In this document: positions 51,341 through 60,132 of the stretch, piece after piece
Layout: each line of letters begins with the position of its first letter
Position numbering within the stretch: the stretch's first letter is position 1
Origin: Salinibacterium sp.
Lineage (GTDB): Bacteria > Actinomycetota > Actinomycetes > Actinomycetales > Microbacteriaceae
NCBI GenBank assembly: GCA_015234465.1
Contig: JADGNA010000019.1
Coordinates: 1 to 64,000 of the forward strand
Length of the DNA stretch: 64,000 nucleotides
Direction of reading: 5' to 3'
Position numbers and translations under genes: made by a program
The notes under the pieces: model-generated
Databases searched by the model: none
The model's input: the letters and a program-made list of their open reading frames with translations, nothing else
Told to the model about the DNA's origin: nothing

Positions 51341-52303
51341 CTACATTCCTGCCGAGCGCAAAATCGAGTGCGCCCGGAGTGTCTTCATTCCACGGATGGC
51401 GGAGCGGATCTCCTGCAGATGCTGTTGCGCACCGAAGTGCTGCGTGTGCTCTCCGAGGTCATTCGACCGGGCATCCGCCCCCACCGTCTCGACAGCCATC
51501 CCCGCCTCGATGCCAAGTGTCTCCACCGCGACGGCCGCCTGATACGGCACGTAGATGGGCGTGGTCACGACGAGCACCGAGCTCGTGTCGCGCCCACTCA
51601 ACTGCGCCCAGTGCCGGAACGTGTCGGCGGTGTCGGCGCGCCGCGCTTCGGGGGCACTGGACGGAGCCGCGACCACTTCGAAACGCACGCTCGGATGAGC
51701 GTCCCATGTGAGGCGGGTCGCCCGCGCATTACCCTCACCGCCATGGGTCACAGCGGGTGCGCCCAGGTCGAACGCCCGGCGCATCCCCTCGGCCATGGCA
51801 TCCACCTCGTCGTCGCCGGGAACGCCAAGGGCTGCCGCCAGCGCAGCCTCGTCGCCTTGGAACGCCCGGTGTGCCCCCAGGAACACGACTTGCCGCGCAG
51901 CGATACCCGCGTCCAGGAGCGAGCGCACGAACCGCGGCTTCACGACACCAGCGCGCACCATCCCACCCGTCATCACGATGGCGTCATAGCTCCGGGCCCC
52001 GGGCAATGATGAGACGAGGCCAAGTTCCGGCGCGACCTGCAGCACGGCGGCTGCCTGCTCCGGGCTCAGTACTGCGGATGCCGCGAGGTTGCGTTCCCTC
52101 CCCCGACGAAAGTCCCAGTGCTCGGCTGAGAAGGCGTCGAGCCACTCGAGGAGAGACTCCGTCTCGCCGTCGGCGGGGCGCTGCCCACCCCAGAGACGTA
52201 CGAGTTGCCCGAGCGCGTCGGAACATGCCCATGCTGCGATGCCGTCAGCGGTCGCCTCGGCGGCTCCCGCACTGCCGCTCCATGAGGGCACCCACGCGGT
52301 CAT
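51341..52303 (-). CDS. Conserved-looking hypothetical protein, 320 residues
   Basis: I do not recognise the family. The protein is soluble, with an alternating alpha/beta pattern suggesting a Rossmann-like fold: YDAIVMTGGMVRAG, RQVVFLGAHRAF and SSVLVVTTPIYVPYQAAVAVET. The MTGG and VTTPIYVPYQ segments may line a ligand pocket. There is no signal peptide. Its ATG overlaps the rsfS stop by 4 bp, so the two are coupled. The tRNA-Ala lies 39 bp downstream on the same strand. Confidence 0.7.
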   Translation of the reverse strand: MTAWVPSWSGSAGAAEATADGIAAWACSDALGQLVRLWGGQRPADGETESLLEWLDAFSAEHWDFRRGRERNLAASAVLSPEQAAAVLQVAPELGLVSSLPGARSYDAIVMTGGMVRAGVVKPRFVRSLLDAGIAARQVVFLGAHRAFQGDEAALAAALGVPGDDEVDAMAEGMRRAFDLGAPAVTHGGEGNARATRLTWDAHPSVRFEVVAAPSSAPEARRADTADTFRHWAQLSGRDTSSVLVVTTPIYVPYQAAVAVETLGIEAGMAVETVGADARSNDLGEHTQHFGAQQHLQEIRSAIRGMKTLRAHSILRSAGM

Positions 52304-52701
52304 GCCCGCGCGTCGGCTCCTGCACTGCCGGCACCGGGTGCTTCGGGCAGGTCGAGAGGAATCGCCGGGCAGTCCTTCCAGAGACGCTCGAGCGAGTAGT
52401 AGATTCGCTCCTCCTCGTGGAAGACGTGCACGACGAGGTCGCCGAAGTCAAGGAGCACCCAGCGACCCTCGCTGCGCCCCTCGCGACGCAGGGGCTTGCT
52501 TCCGGCTTCGATCAGCTTGTCCTCGATCTCGCTGGCGATGGCGAGCACGTTGCGCTCATTTCGCCCGGATGCGAGCAGGAATACGTCCGCGAATGGCAGC
52601 GGCTCCGAGACATCGAGGGCGACCAGGTCGGACGCCTGCTTCGAGTCGGCCGCCGTCGCGGCGATGGTGAGAAGTTCGAGGGCGTGCTGGGAGGCGGTCA
52701 C
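52300..52701 (-). CDS. rsfS: Ribosomal silencing factor RsfS
   Basis: Binds ribosomal protein L14 of the 50S subunit and blocks subunit joining under starvation. At 133 residues it has the usual length plus an Ala-rich tail. The segments KQASDLVALDVSEPLPFADV, FLLASGRNERNVLAIASEIE and WVLLDFGDLVVHVFHEEER are diagnostic. It follows the nadD cluster as in most bacteria, separated from it by the Pro-rich protein gene and 41 bp. Confidence 0.95.
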   Translation of the reverse strand: MTASQHALELLTIAATAADSKQASDLVALDVSEPLPFADVFLLASGRNERNVLAIASEIEDKLIEAGSKPLRREGRSEGRWVLLDFGDLVVHVFHEEERIYYSLERLWKDCPAIPLDLPEAPGAGSAGADARA

Positions 52702-52742
52702 AGATTCCTAAAGGGTGGGTACTGACATTCGTGGGGACGAGT

Positions 52743-54344
52743 CTAGAACGTGCCGAACACGAATCCCGCGACAACCAGCACGGTGACACTCACCATCATC
52801 GCTCCCGCGGTGATCGCGAGCACGACGGGAAGACGGTTGCCGCTGCCCGAGTTGCGCGACATCGCGATGACGTCGCGCGGAGAGGTGTGCGTGCTGACGG
52901 CACGGATCGCGCGGACGGGAGCGGACTCCCCCTCGATGTCATCCCGGTCGGCAGCATCGATGATGGCGTCGAGTTCGGAGTGGTCGTAGCGCGCGGGGTG
53001 CGCTCCCGTCGTACCGAGCGTGGTCGGCAGCGTGATCGAGCCGGTGATGAGCACCTCGCCCGTCGCCGTCGCGAAGGGAACGGCCAGGTCGGAGCCTTCC
53101 GGCACCGCGGGAAGCACGAGGGCATTGCTCGTGATGGGACCGGTCGATGTCGAGATGTCGCGCGACGTCACCGAGTCGGCGGACTGGCTCGCGTCGTCGA
53201 GCGCCTCCTGGGTCGACCAGTGGCCGACGGGAGTGACCTGCTGCTGCGGTGCGAAGTCGATGCCTCGAGCGGACTCGGGTGAGCCGGGCAGCATGGTGGG
53301 CGGCGGGTACTGCGCAAGCGAGTATTGGGGAACGAACTCGCCCGTCGGTGCCGGGGGCGGGGGGAGCTGGGGTGCCGGCAGGTCCGCGAGCGTGGGGATC
53401 TCGGTCGGCGACGTGCCGAACGGCATCCCGGCAGGCGGCGCAAGCGCTGAGAGCGGCACGCCCGTGTCGGACGGTGTCTCGACTTCCTCTTCCGCCCGCG
53501 GCTCAACGGGCGCGACGGGAGCCACGTCAAGCGAGGACGGGATGTACTGGGGGTCCGCAAGCGCCGCGTGCGGCGGCTCGACGAGGGGCGGAGGTTCCGT
53601 CACTGCCTGAGGCTGTGCTGGGGCCACCTGCGCGTCAGCCGGTTCTGGTTGGACTGGGATGGGCTCGACCGTGCTGGTGAGCGCGACGTCAACGAAGGAG
53701 GCGTCGAACTGCGGCGGTGCTGTCGGCGCGGGGAACGGCGCACTCTCGTGCGCGGCATCCTGCGCCTCGACTCCGGCTGCCTGCTCCGCCTCGCGGGCCC
53801 GGGCGGCCTCGAGCGCGCGAAGTTCACGCCGGGTGAGCGGGCGGCCGGCCGGAGCTGGCGAAACGTCGTCAACGGCTGGTGCCGGCGGCGGGGTGACCGC
53901 CGGGGCGGCGGGCTCGGCCGGACGGAAGTCGCGGAGCCGGTACGCGTGGGCGTCCGAATCGGGTTCGGCCGGGGGCGCGGCCGGAGCCTCGCGCGCGTCT
54001 GCTGCCGGCGCGAAGGCGGCAAGGTCGGCGAAGGAAAGTGCCCCGGTCTCGGCAAGGCGCTGCGCGCGACGCGATCCGGGCCGGATGGGGTTCGCGGAGG
54101 TCGAGGGCGCGCCGTCGAAGCGGGCGGGCGTCGCATCCGGGGCTGCGGGAGCTGCGGGCGGGAAGGTATCGAACGGAACAGAATCCTCGTGGCCGGAATC
54201 GCCCATGGTCGCCTCCGGGTTGTCGAGATCGATGCTGCCCGTCTGGGCCCGGGCGCTGGAGAACTCACTGCCACCCTTGTGGGTTCGCTCGTTCATCCTG
54301 ACCTGCCTCCGCGAAAGCGGCGGCTGGTCACCCCAGGCTGTCAT
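52743..54344 (-). CDS. Pro/Ala-rich protein with C-terminal membrane anchor
   Basis: A 533-residue protein of unknown function. About 450 residues are low-complexity, rich in Pro, Ala, Glu and Ser, with no signal peptide. One short basic helix (RRELRALEAARAREAEQAA) stands out. A single membrane segment closes the protein (VVLAITAGAMMVSVTVLVVA). This suggests a tail-anchored protein with a cytoplasmic disordered region. Its ATG overlaps the nadD stop (TAATG). I recognise no catalytic motif. Confidence 0.72.
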   Translation of the reverse strand: MTAWGDQPPLSRRQVRMNERTHKGGSEFSSARAQTGSIDLDNPEATMGDSGHEDSVPFDTFPPAAPAAPDATPARFDGAPSTSANPIRPGSRRAQRLAETGALSFADLAAFAPAADAREAPAAPPAEPDSDAHAYRLRDFRPAEPAAPAVTPPPAPAVDDVSPAPAGRPLTRRELRALEAARAREAEQAAGVEAQDAAHESAPFPAPTAPPQFDASFVDVALTSTVEPIPVQPEPADAQVAPAQPQAVTEPPPLVEPPHAALADPQYIPSSLDVAPVAPVEPRAEEEVETPSDTGVPLSALAPPAGMPFGTSPTEIPTLADLPAPQLPPPPAPTGEFVPQYSLAQYPPPTMLPGSPESARGIDFAPQQQVTPVGHWSTQEALDDASQSADSVTSRDISTSTGPITSNALVLPAVPEGSDLAVPFATATGEVLITGSITLPTTLGTTGAHPARYDHSELDAIIDAADRDDIEGESAPVRAIRAVSTHTSPRDVIAMSRNSGSGNRLPVVLAITAGAMMVSVTVLVVAGFVFGTF

Positions 54345-54949
54345 TACTCACTCCGATACAGATGATGTTTGGCGATGTACTGTACTACCCCGTCGGGTAC
54401 GAGGTACCAGACGGGAAACCCCCTACCTACCCGGCTACGACAGTCCGTCGAAGAAATCGCCAAGGCAGGCACCTCTAGCAAGCTTACGTCGTGCTCCGGC
54501 AAACCGGAAACGTTCAGGATGTGACCTGGCCGTGAAACCGCTACGAAATGGGCGAGTTCGAAGAGTTGGTCGACGTTCTTCCAGTCGACGATCTGGGCGA
54601 TGGCGTCCGCTCCCGTGATGAAGAAGAGCTCGGCCTCCGGCCGCAGGCGCTGCATGTCGTGCAGCGTGTCGATCGTGTATGTGGGCCGGTCTCGATCGAT
54701 GTCAACCCGGCTCACCGTGAACGATGGGTTCGACGCCGTCGCGATCACCGTCATGAGGTAGCGGTGCTCGCTGCCCGTGGCATCCGGCTTCTGGTACGGC
54801 TGCCCCGTCGGAACGAAGACCACCTCGTCCAGGCCGAAGTGCTGGGCGACCTCGCTGGCCGCGACAAGGTGGCCGTTGTGGATGGGATCGAATGTGCCAC
54901 CCATGATGCCGACGCGAGGACGACCTGAGTCGGGGTCCACCGCCGTCAT
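54344..54949 (-). CDS. nadD: Nicotinate-nucleotide adenylyltransferase
   Basis: Adenylates nicotinate mononucleotide in NAD synthesis. At 201 residues it has [16 protein letters not shown] with the TxxH nucleotidyltransferase motif, [12 protein letters not shown], and the C-terminal [13 protein letters not shown] (ISSTxxR-type). The active-site histidines are intact. It lies between the small membrane protein gene and the Pro/Ala-rich gene, downstream of proA. Confidence 0.95.
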   Translation of the reverse strand: MTAVDPDSGRPRVGIMGGTFDPIHNGHLVAASEVAQHFGLDEVVFVPTGQPYQKPDATGSEHRYLMTVIATASNPSFTVSRVDIDRDRPTYTIDTLHDMQRLRPEAELFFITGADAIAQIVDWKNVDQLFELAHFVAVSRPGHILNVSGLPEHDVSLLEVPALAISSTDCRSRVGRGFPVWYLVPDGVVQYIAKHHLYRSE

Positions 54950-54959
54950 CGACGCGCCG

Positions 54960-55160
54960 TCAGTCGTGCGTGCCCGCGCCGGGGCCCGCGTTCGTGGACT
55001 GACGCTTGTTGCGGTGCGCCACGTCGCGGAAGCTGTAGGTGACGAGGCCGACCGTCACGAAGAAGGCCGCAGCGATGACCGCGAACCAGATGGGGTCCAT
55101 GATCATGGGGGCGAGCTCGTGGTGGCCCTCTTCAGCAGCGATGACAGCAAGCAGTGACAT
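54960..55160 (-). CDS. Small single-span membrane protein
   Basis: A 66-residue protein with one membrane helix ([20 protein letters not shown], about 24-43) and a basic cytoplasmic tail ([11 protein letters not shown]). Small proteins of this kind commonly sit between proA and nadD in Microbacteriaceae. It ends 10 bp before nadD. Function unknown. Confidence 0.8.
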   Translation of the reverse strand: MSLLAVIAAEEGHHELAPMIMDPIWFAVIAAAFFVTVGLVTYSFRDVAHRNKRQSTNAGPGAGTHD

Positions 55161-55204
55161 TAGTTCTCCGTTCGACGCGTCTCTAATCTACCGTGCGTGG
55201 CGGG

Positions 55205-56473
55205 TCAGCCGCGCACCTGGCCGGAACCGCGCACAATCCACTTGGTGCTCGTCAGCTCAGGGAGCCCCATAGGGCCGCGGGCGTGCAGCTTCTGGGTCGA
55301 GATGCCCACCTCGGCGCCGAAGCCGAACTCTCCCCCGTCGGTGAAACGGGTCGACGCGTTGACCATCACGACGGCCGAATCCACCTCGGCGAGGAAGCGT
55401 TCGCTGCTCGCGAGATCCGAAGTGACGATCGACTCGGTGTGGTGGGTGGAGTAGCGACGGATGTGGTGGAGCGCGCCATCGAGGTCGTCGACGACCCGCA
55501 CCGCAAGGTCGAGGCTCATGTACTCGGTCGCCCAGTCGTCCTCCGTCGCGGGGACGACATCCGCGAAGATGGCCGCCGTGCGATCGTCGGCATGCAGGGT
55601 CACGCCGCTCGCGCGGAGCGCGGAGAGCACGGGAGGCAGCAGTCGCTCCGCCGCATCGGCGTGCACCAGCAGGGTCTCGGCGGCGTTGCAGACGCTGGGG
55701 CGGTGGGTCTTCGCGTTGTGCACGATCTCGACCGCTGCGCTGACGTCGGCCGAGGCGTCGAGGAACACGTGCACGACGCCAGCGCCCGTCTCGATGACCG
55801 GCACCTGGGATTCGCGCACGACCGTCTGGATGAGGTCGGCGCTGCCGCGCGGGATCAGCACATCGATGAGGCCACGGGAGCGCATGAGCTCGGTTGCGCC
55901 ATCGCGGCCGAACTCGTCGATGCCCTGCACGAGCTCGCCGGGCAAGCCCACGGAAGCGACAGCATCCTGGATGATCTGCACAAGGGCCGTATTGGAGTGG
56001 ATCGCTGCCGAACCTCCCCGGAGCACGACGGCGTTGCCGCTCTTGAGGGCGAGCGAGGCGATGTCGATCGTGACGTTGGGTCGGGCCTCATAGATGGCGC
56101 CGACCACGCCGAAAGGAACGCGCACCTGGGTGAGGGCGAGCCCGTTCGGCAGGCTCGAGCCCTGCACGACGCGACCCACGGGGTCGGTCAGGGCCGCGAT
56201 CTCCCGCACCGCCGCCGCGAGGCCGTCGAGTCGCGCCTCGTCGAGCCGGAGGCGATCCTGCAGGCCTTCGCTCAGCCCGTTCTCGCGCCCGTTGGCGAGG
56301 TCGAGTTCGTTCGCCGCGAGGATGCGATCGGCGTTCCCCAGGACGGCTGCGGCGATCGCCTCCAGCGCGTCATTCTTGAGCTGCGTCGTCGCCGTGGCGA
56401 GGGCACGGGAAGCGTCTCTCGACGCCACCAGCTTCTGCTGGAGAGTGGGGGTCGCAAGAGTCTGCTCGGGCAT
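55205..56473 (-). CDS. proA: Glutamate-5-semialdehyde dehydrogenase
   Basis: NADPH-dependent reduction of glutamyl-5-phosphate in proline synthesis; 422 residues. The catalytic cysteine lies in PSVCNAAETLLVH, and the cofactor region VPFGVVGAIYEARPNVTIDI and NAVVLRGGSAAIHSN is typical. The stop lies 44 bp before the small membrane protein. Transcribed with proB, whose stop is 37 bp upstream. Confidence 0.97.
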   Translation of the reverse strand: MPEQTLATPTLQQKLVASRDASRALATATTQLKNDALEAIAAAVLGNADRILAANELDLANGRENGLSEGLQDRLRLDEARLDGLAAAVREIAALTDPVGRVVQGSSLPNGLALTQVRVPFGVVGAIYEARPNVTIDIASLALKSGNAVVLRGGSAAIHSNTALVQIIQDAVASVGLPGELVQGIDEFGRDGATELMRSRGLIDVLIPRGSADLIQTVVRESQVPVIETGAGVVHVFLDASADVSAAVEIVHNAKTHRPSVCNAAETLLVHADAAERLLPPVLSALRASGVTLHADDRTAAIFADVVPATEDDWATEYMSLDLAVRVVDDLDGALHHIRRYSTHHTESIVTSDLASSERFLAEVDSAVVMVNASTRFTDGGEFGFGAEVGISTQKLHARGPMGLPELTSTKWIVRGSGQVRG

Positions 56474-56510
56474 GGGCCCAGTCTATCGACCGCCCGAAGG
56501 CACCTACCCG

Positions 56511-57350
56511 TCAGCCGAGGGAGTGCTCGACGAGGCCCGCCGCGAACCACGTGCCGACTGGCGCACCGCCCAGCGCCTCGCTGACCTGCGCGGTCGAGGT
56601 CAGCAGCACAGGGGTGCCGGCGCTGGCCGCGAGCCGAGCAGCATCCACCTTCGTGCGCGCTCCTCCCGTGCCGACCCCGGCCGCTCCGATGCCGCCGAAC
56701 TCGACCGAGTCGAGCGATTCGCCGAAGGCAACGTCGACGATGCGCTCCGAGCCCTCGACCCACGGCGGCTTCGTGTAGAGGCTGTCGACGTCGGAGAGCA
56801 GCACGAGCACATCCGCATTCAGGAGTTTCGCCACGCGAGCCGCCAGCTCATCGTTGTCACCGAAGCGGATCTCCGCGGTCGCGACCGTGTCGTTCTCGTT
56901 GACGATCGGCAGGATCCGCAGGTCGAGCAGTCGCTCCATGGCGCGCCGGGCGTTGGCACGATTGACCTTCGCCTCGAGGTCGCCTGCGGTCAGGAGCACC
57001 TGGGCAGCGACGATTCTGTAGCGAGCGAGGCTCTCCTGGTAGCGGTAGATGAGCACGTTCTGGCCCACGGCCGCGGCGGCCTGCTTCGTGGCGAGGTCTG
57101 TCGGCCGGTCCTGCAGATTCAGGAACGGCAGGCCCGTCGCGATCGCACCGGACGACACGAGCACGATCTCCGCACCACGCGCATGGGCGGCGGCGAGGGC
57201 ATCGATGAGGGGTGCGACCTGGCCTGCGTTCTCACCACTGATCGACGAGGAGCCCACCTTGACGACGATCCTGCGGGCACGCGGGATGTCCGCTCGCGAC
57301 GTGACGGGGCTCAGCGTGGGAATCGTGCTTGTCGTGGGCTGCGCTGTCAT
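56511..57350 (-). CDS. proB: Glutamate 5-kinase, PUA-less form
   Basis: Phosphorylates glutamate as the first step of proline synthesis. The amino-acid-kinase domain has VVKVGSSSI, LVSSGAIATGL, IVNENDTVATAEIRFGDND and GVGTGGARTKVDAA. At 279 residues it lacks the C-terminal PUA domain of the longer enzymes such as that of E. coli. The order obg-proB-proA matches other actinobacteria, with 8 bp separating it from obg. Confidence 0.96.
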   Translation of the reverse strand: MTAQPTTSTIPTLSPVTSRADIPRARRIVVKVGSSSISGENAGQVAPLIDALAAAHARGAEIVLVSSGAIATGLPFLNLQDRPTDLATKQAAAAVGQNVLIYRYQESLARYRIVAAQVLLTAGDLEAKVNRANARRAMERLLDLRILPIVNENDTVATAEIRFGDNDELAARVAKLLNADVLVLLSDVDSLYTKPPWVEGSERIVDVAFGESLDSVEFGGIGAAGVGTGGARTKVDAARLAASAGTPVLLTSTAQVSEALGGAPVGTWFAAGLVEHSLG

Positions 57351-57358
57351 CGGTCCTG

Positions 57359-58933
57359 TCAGTCGTCTGAAACGGATGCTTCGCCCGAGGTCTGCTCGGA
57401 CGCTGCGGAGTCGCGGCGATCCACCGCGAAGCCCTCATCATCATTCCAGAGGCCGGCCTCGCGTTCGCGAATGAGCTCGGCGCGGGCGGCCGCCTTGGCA
57501 TCCATGCGCTCGAAGTACGCTTCGCGGCGCGCATTGCGGGTCGGCCTTGCGGACTCGCCGAGACGAGCATCCGTGCCTCGCGGGCTCGTGATGAGTTCCG
57601 CGGCGGAGGTCAGCGTCGGCTCCCAGTCGAAGACGACACCCTCGCCGGCACCGATGATGACGGTCGATCCGGCGACGGCCCCCGACTTGAAGAGCGAATC
57701 CTCGACGCCGAGCTTTGCAAGGCGATCCGCAAGGAAGCCGATCGCCTCGTCGTTCGTGAAGTCGGTCTGGGCAACCCAGCGCTCCGGCTTGGCGCCGATG
57801 ATGCGGTAGATGTTGCCGTGGGTGCCGCCCTCGACACGCACGTCGAAGGCCGCCTCATTGACCGCCCGGGGTCGAAGCACGATGCGTTCACGGGGAGGCT
57901 CTGCTGCCTTGGCGGCGCGTTCCTCCTCGACGAGCTCGCCGAGGGCATAGGAGAGCTCCCTGAGCCCGGCGCGACTCACGGCCGAGACTTCGAAGACGCG
58001 GTACCCTTGCTGCTCGAGCTCGGGGCGCACGAACTCGGCGAGGTCGCGCGCATCCGGCACGTCGATCTTGTTCAGGACGACGACCTGCGGGCGCTCGAGC
58101 AGTGGCGTCTGCCCCTCCGGCACCTCGTAGGACTCCAGTTCGTGACGGATGATCTCGAGGTCGCTGAGCGGGTCGCGGCCCGGTTCGAGGGTCGCGCAGT
58201 CGAGCACGTGCACGAGCGCGGAGCACCGCTCCACGTGACGGAGGAACTCGAGTCCGAGTCCCCTGCCCTCGCTCGCGCCCTCGATGAGGCCGGGGACGTC
58301 AGCGACCGTGTAGCGGCTTTCCCCCGCCTGCACGACGCCGAGGTTCGGGTGCAGCGTCGTGAAGGGGTAGTCGGCGATCTTGGGCTTCGCAGCCGACAGT
58401 GCCGCGATGAGGCTCGACTTGCCCGCCGAGGGGTACCCGACGAGAGCGACATCCGCAACGACCTTGAGCTCGAGGACGACGTCGCCCTCCCAGCCGGGGG
58501 TGCCGAGCAGGGCGAAGCCGGGGGCCTTGCGCTTGGTGTTGGCGAGGGCCGCGTTGCCGAGACCGCCCTGGCCACCGGGCGCGACGACGATGCGCATGCC
58601 CGGTTCCGTGAGGTCGGCGAGGACGGTGCCGTCTGGGTCCTTCACGACTGTGCCGACGGGAACCGCCAGCTCGAGCTCGGATCCTGTCGTGCCCGCACGG
58701 TGGTCTCCCATGCCGGGCTGCCCGTTCTCAGAGCTGCGGTGCGGAGAGCGGTGGTACGACAGCAGCGTCGTGACCTGCGGGTCGCTGACCAGCACGATGT
58801 CACCACCGTTGCCACCGTTGCCCCCGTCGGGGCCCGCGAGGGGCTTGAACTTCTCGCGCTTGACTGACACGCAGCCATTGCCGCCGTGCCCCGAGCGCAG
58901 ATGCAGGGTCACGTGGTCCACGAAGGTTGCCAT
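57359..58933 (-). CDS. obg: Obg-family GTPase
   Basis: Ribosome-assembly and stress GTPase of 524 residues. The order is a glycine-rich Obg fold ([28 protein letters not shown]), the G domain with [26 protein letters not shown] and NKID, and a C-terminal OCT-like domain with an acidic tail. All G motifs are intact. Next to rpmA and rplU, as usual. Confidence 0.97.
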   Translation of the reverse strand: MATFVDHVTLHLRSGHGGNGCVSVKREKFKPLAGPDGGNGGNGGDIVLVSDPQVTTLLSYHRSPHRSSENGQPGMGDHRAGTTGSELELAVPVGTVVKDPDGTVLADLTEPGMRIVVAPGGQGGLGNAALANTKRKAPGFALLGTPGWEGDVVLELKVVADVALVGYPSAGKSSLIAALSAAKPKIADYPFTTLHPNLGVVQAGESRYTVADVPGLIEGASEGRGLGLEFLRHVERCSALVHVLDCATLEPGRDPLSDLEIIRHELESYEVPEGQTPLLERPQVVVLNKIDVPDARDLAEFVRPELEQQGYRVFEVSAVSRAGLRELSYALGELVEEERAAKAAEPPRERIVLRPRAVNEAAFDVRVEGGTHGNIYRIIGAKPERWVAQTDFTNDEAIGFLADRLAKLGVEDSLFKSGAVAGSTVIIGAGEGVVFDWEPTLTSAAELITSPRGTDARLGESARPTRNARREAYFERMDAKAAARAELIREREAGLWNDDEGFAVDRRDSAASEQTSGEASVSDD

Positions 58934-59026
58934 AACCGTGATCCTTGTCTCGAAACGGGCCGAAGCGGCCGGGGTGAAAACAGCGAAGGGCGAGCCGAAG
59001 CCCGCCCCACGAGTGAGTGATTGTGC

Positions 59027-59284
59027 CTAGGAGGCAGCCGCCACAATGTTGACGACCTTGCGGCCGCCCTTCTGGCCGAACTCGACGGCGCCAGCCTCGA
59101 GTGCGAACAGCGTGTCGTCGCCGCCGCGCCCGACGTTCACGCCGGGGTGGAAGTGCGTGCCGCGCTGGCGGACGAGGATCTCGCCGGCGTTGACGGTCTG
59201 GCCGCCGAAGCGCTTGACGCCGAGGCGCTGCGCGTTGGAGTCGCGGCCGTTACGGGTGGACGATGCGCCCTTTTTGTGTGCCAT
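59027..59284 (-). CDS. rpmA: 50S ribosomal protein L27
   Basis: Large-subunit protein reaching the peptidyl-transferase centre; 85 residues. The N-terminus [19 protein letters not shown] and [22 protein letters not shown] are unmistakable. It starts with Met-Ala directly, without the cleavable extension seen in Firmicutes. It lies 26 bp after rplU. Confidence 0.98.
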   Translation of the reverse strand: MAHKKGASSTRNGRDSNAQRLGVKRFGGQTVNAGEILVRQRGTHFHPGVNVGRGGDDTLFALEAGAVEFGQKGGRKVVNIVAAAS

Positions 59285-59310
59285 TTGTCAGCCCCTAATG
59301 CTTTCGATGC

Positions 59311-59619
59311 TTACTTGATGCCGGTGATCTTGACGCGCGTGAGCTCCGAGCGGTGGCCCTGGCGCTTCTTGTAGCCGGTCTTGTTCTTGAACTTCTGGAT
59401 GACGATCTTGGGGCCGCGGAGGTCGCCGAGGACCTCTGCAGTGACCGTGACCTTCGCAAGCGCCTTCGCGTCGTGCGTGATCTTGTCGCCGTCAACGAGC
59501 AGCACGGGGGCGAGCTCGATGTTGCCATCCTTGTTGGCCGCGACACGGTCAAGGACGACGACCGAGCCGACCTCGACCTTTTCCTGCCGACCGCCGGCGC
59601 GCACGATTGCGTAAACCAC
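59311..59619 (-). CDS. rplU: 50S ribosomal protein L21
   Basis: Large-subunit rRNA-binding protein of 102 residues. Starts GTG ([17 protein letters not shown]) and ends with the family motif [21 protein letters not shown]. It is the first gene of the rplU-rpmA unit and has its own promoter at 59728-59757, leaving a leader of about 100 bases. Confidence 0.98.
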   Translation of the reverse strand: MVYAIVRAGGRQEKVEVGSVVVLDRVAANKDGNIELAPVLLVDGDKITHDAKALAKVTVTAEVLGDLRGPKIVIQKFKNKTGYKKRQGHRSELTRVKITGIK

Positions 59620-59727
59620 TTGGGAACCCTAACTACTTGAAGAAAAGCTTCATGATTTCGCCGCGGCTGATGCCCGACGAAGAACTTGGCGTTGAATGCG
59701 GGCTTGGCCAGCGCACGCCAAGGGTCA

Positions 59728-59757
59728 ATACTAGTCGACACCCGGGCTGGCGGTCAA
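59728..59757 (-). promoter_or_regulatory. Predicted rplU-rpmA promoter
   Basis: Minus strand: TTGACC (59757-59752), 18 bases, TAGTAT (59733-59728). The resulting leader holds a six-codon reading frame, ATG 59652 to TAG, encoding MKLFFK. No known ribosomal-leader structure was recognised. Confidence 0.6.
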
Positions 59758-59847
59758 ACCTCATCAAGCATAGCCGCTCTGCGAACGCCGCCGGGCCATG
59801 AGCCGGCCGCACGACGCTCGCAAGGCTTCCAAGTCTAGACTCCACAC

Positions 59848-60132
59848 ATGGCGGTTCTGATCGACACGCCCATGTGGCCGGCGCACGGCACGCTCTGGGC
59901 TCACCTCGTGAGTGACGAGGCCATCGACGAGCTCCACGACTTCGCGCAGCGCGCAGGACTCCCCCGGCGGTCGTTCGACCTCGACCACTACGACGTGCCC
60001 GCCGAGCGGGTCGCGGCACTTGTCGAGCTGGGGGCCACACCCGTGAGCAACCGCGAGCTCGTGCGGCGTCTCGCCGCGAGCGGCCTCCGGGTCAGCCAGC
60101 GTGAACGACGCGCGGGAGACTCATCCCGCTGA
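59848..60132 (+). CDS. DUF4031-type small protein
   Basis: A 94-residue protein resembling the DUF4031 family, found in many actinobacteria. The N-terminal MAVLIDTPMWPAHGTLWAHLVSD and SFDLDHYDVP segments are the recognisable core, with Asp, His and Trp residues that might bind metal. TAGACT (59836-59841), six bases, then ATG gives a leaderless arrangement. It is divergent from rplU and overlaps the end of the following gene by 12 bp tail to tail. Function unknown. Confidence 0.82.
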   Translation: MAVLIDTPMWPAHGTLWAHLVSDEAIDELHDFAQRAGLPRRSFDLDHYDVPAERVAALVELGATPVSNRELVRRLAASGLRVSQRERRAGDSSR

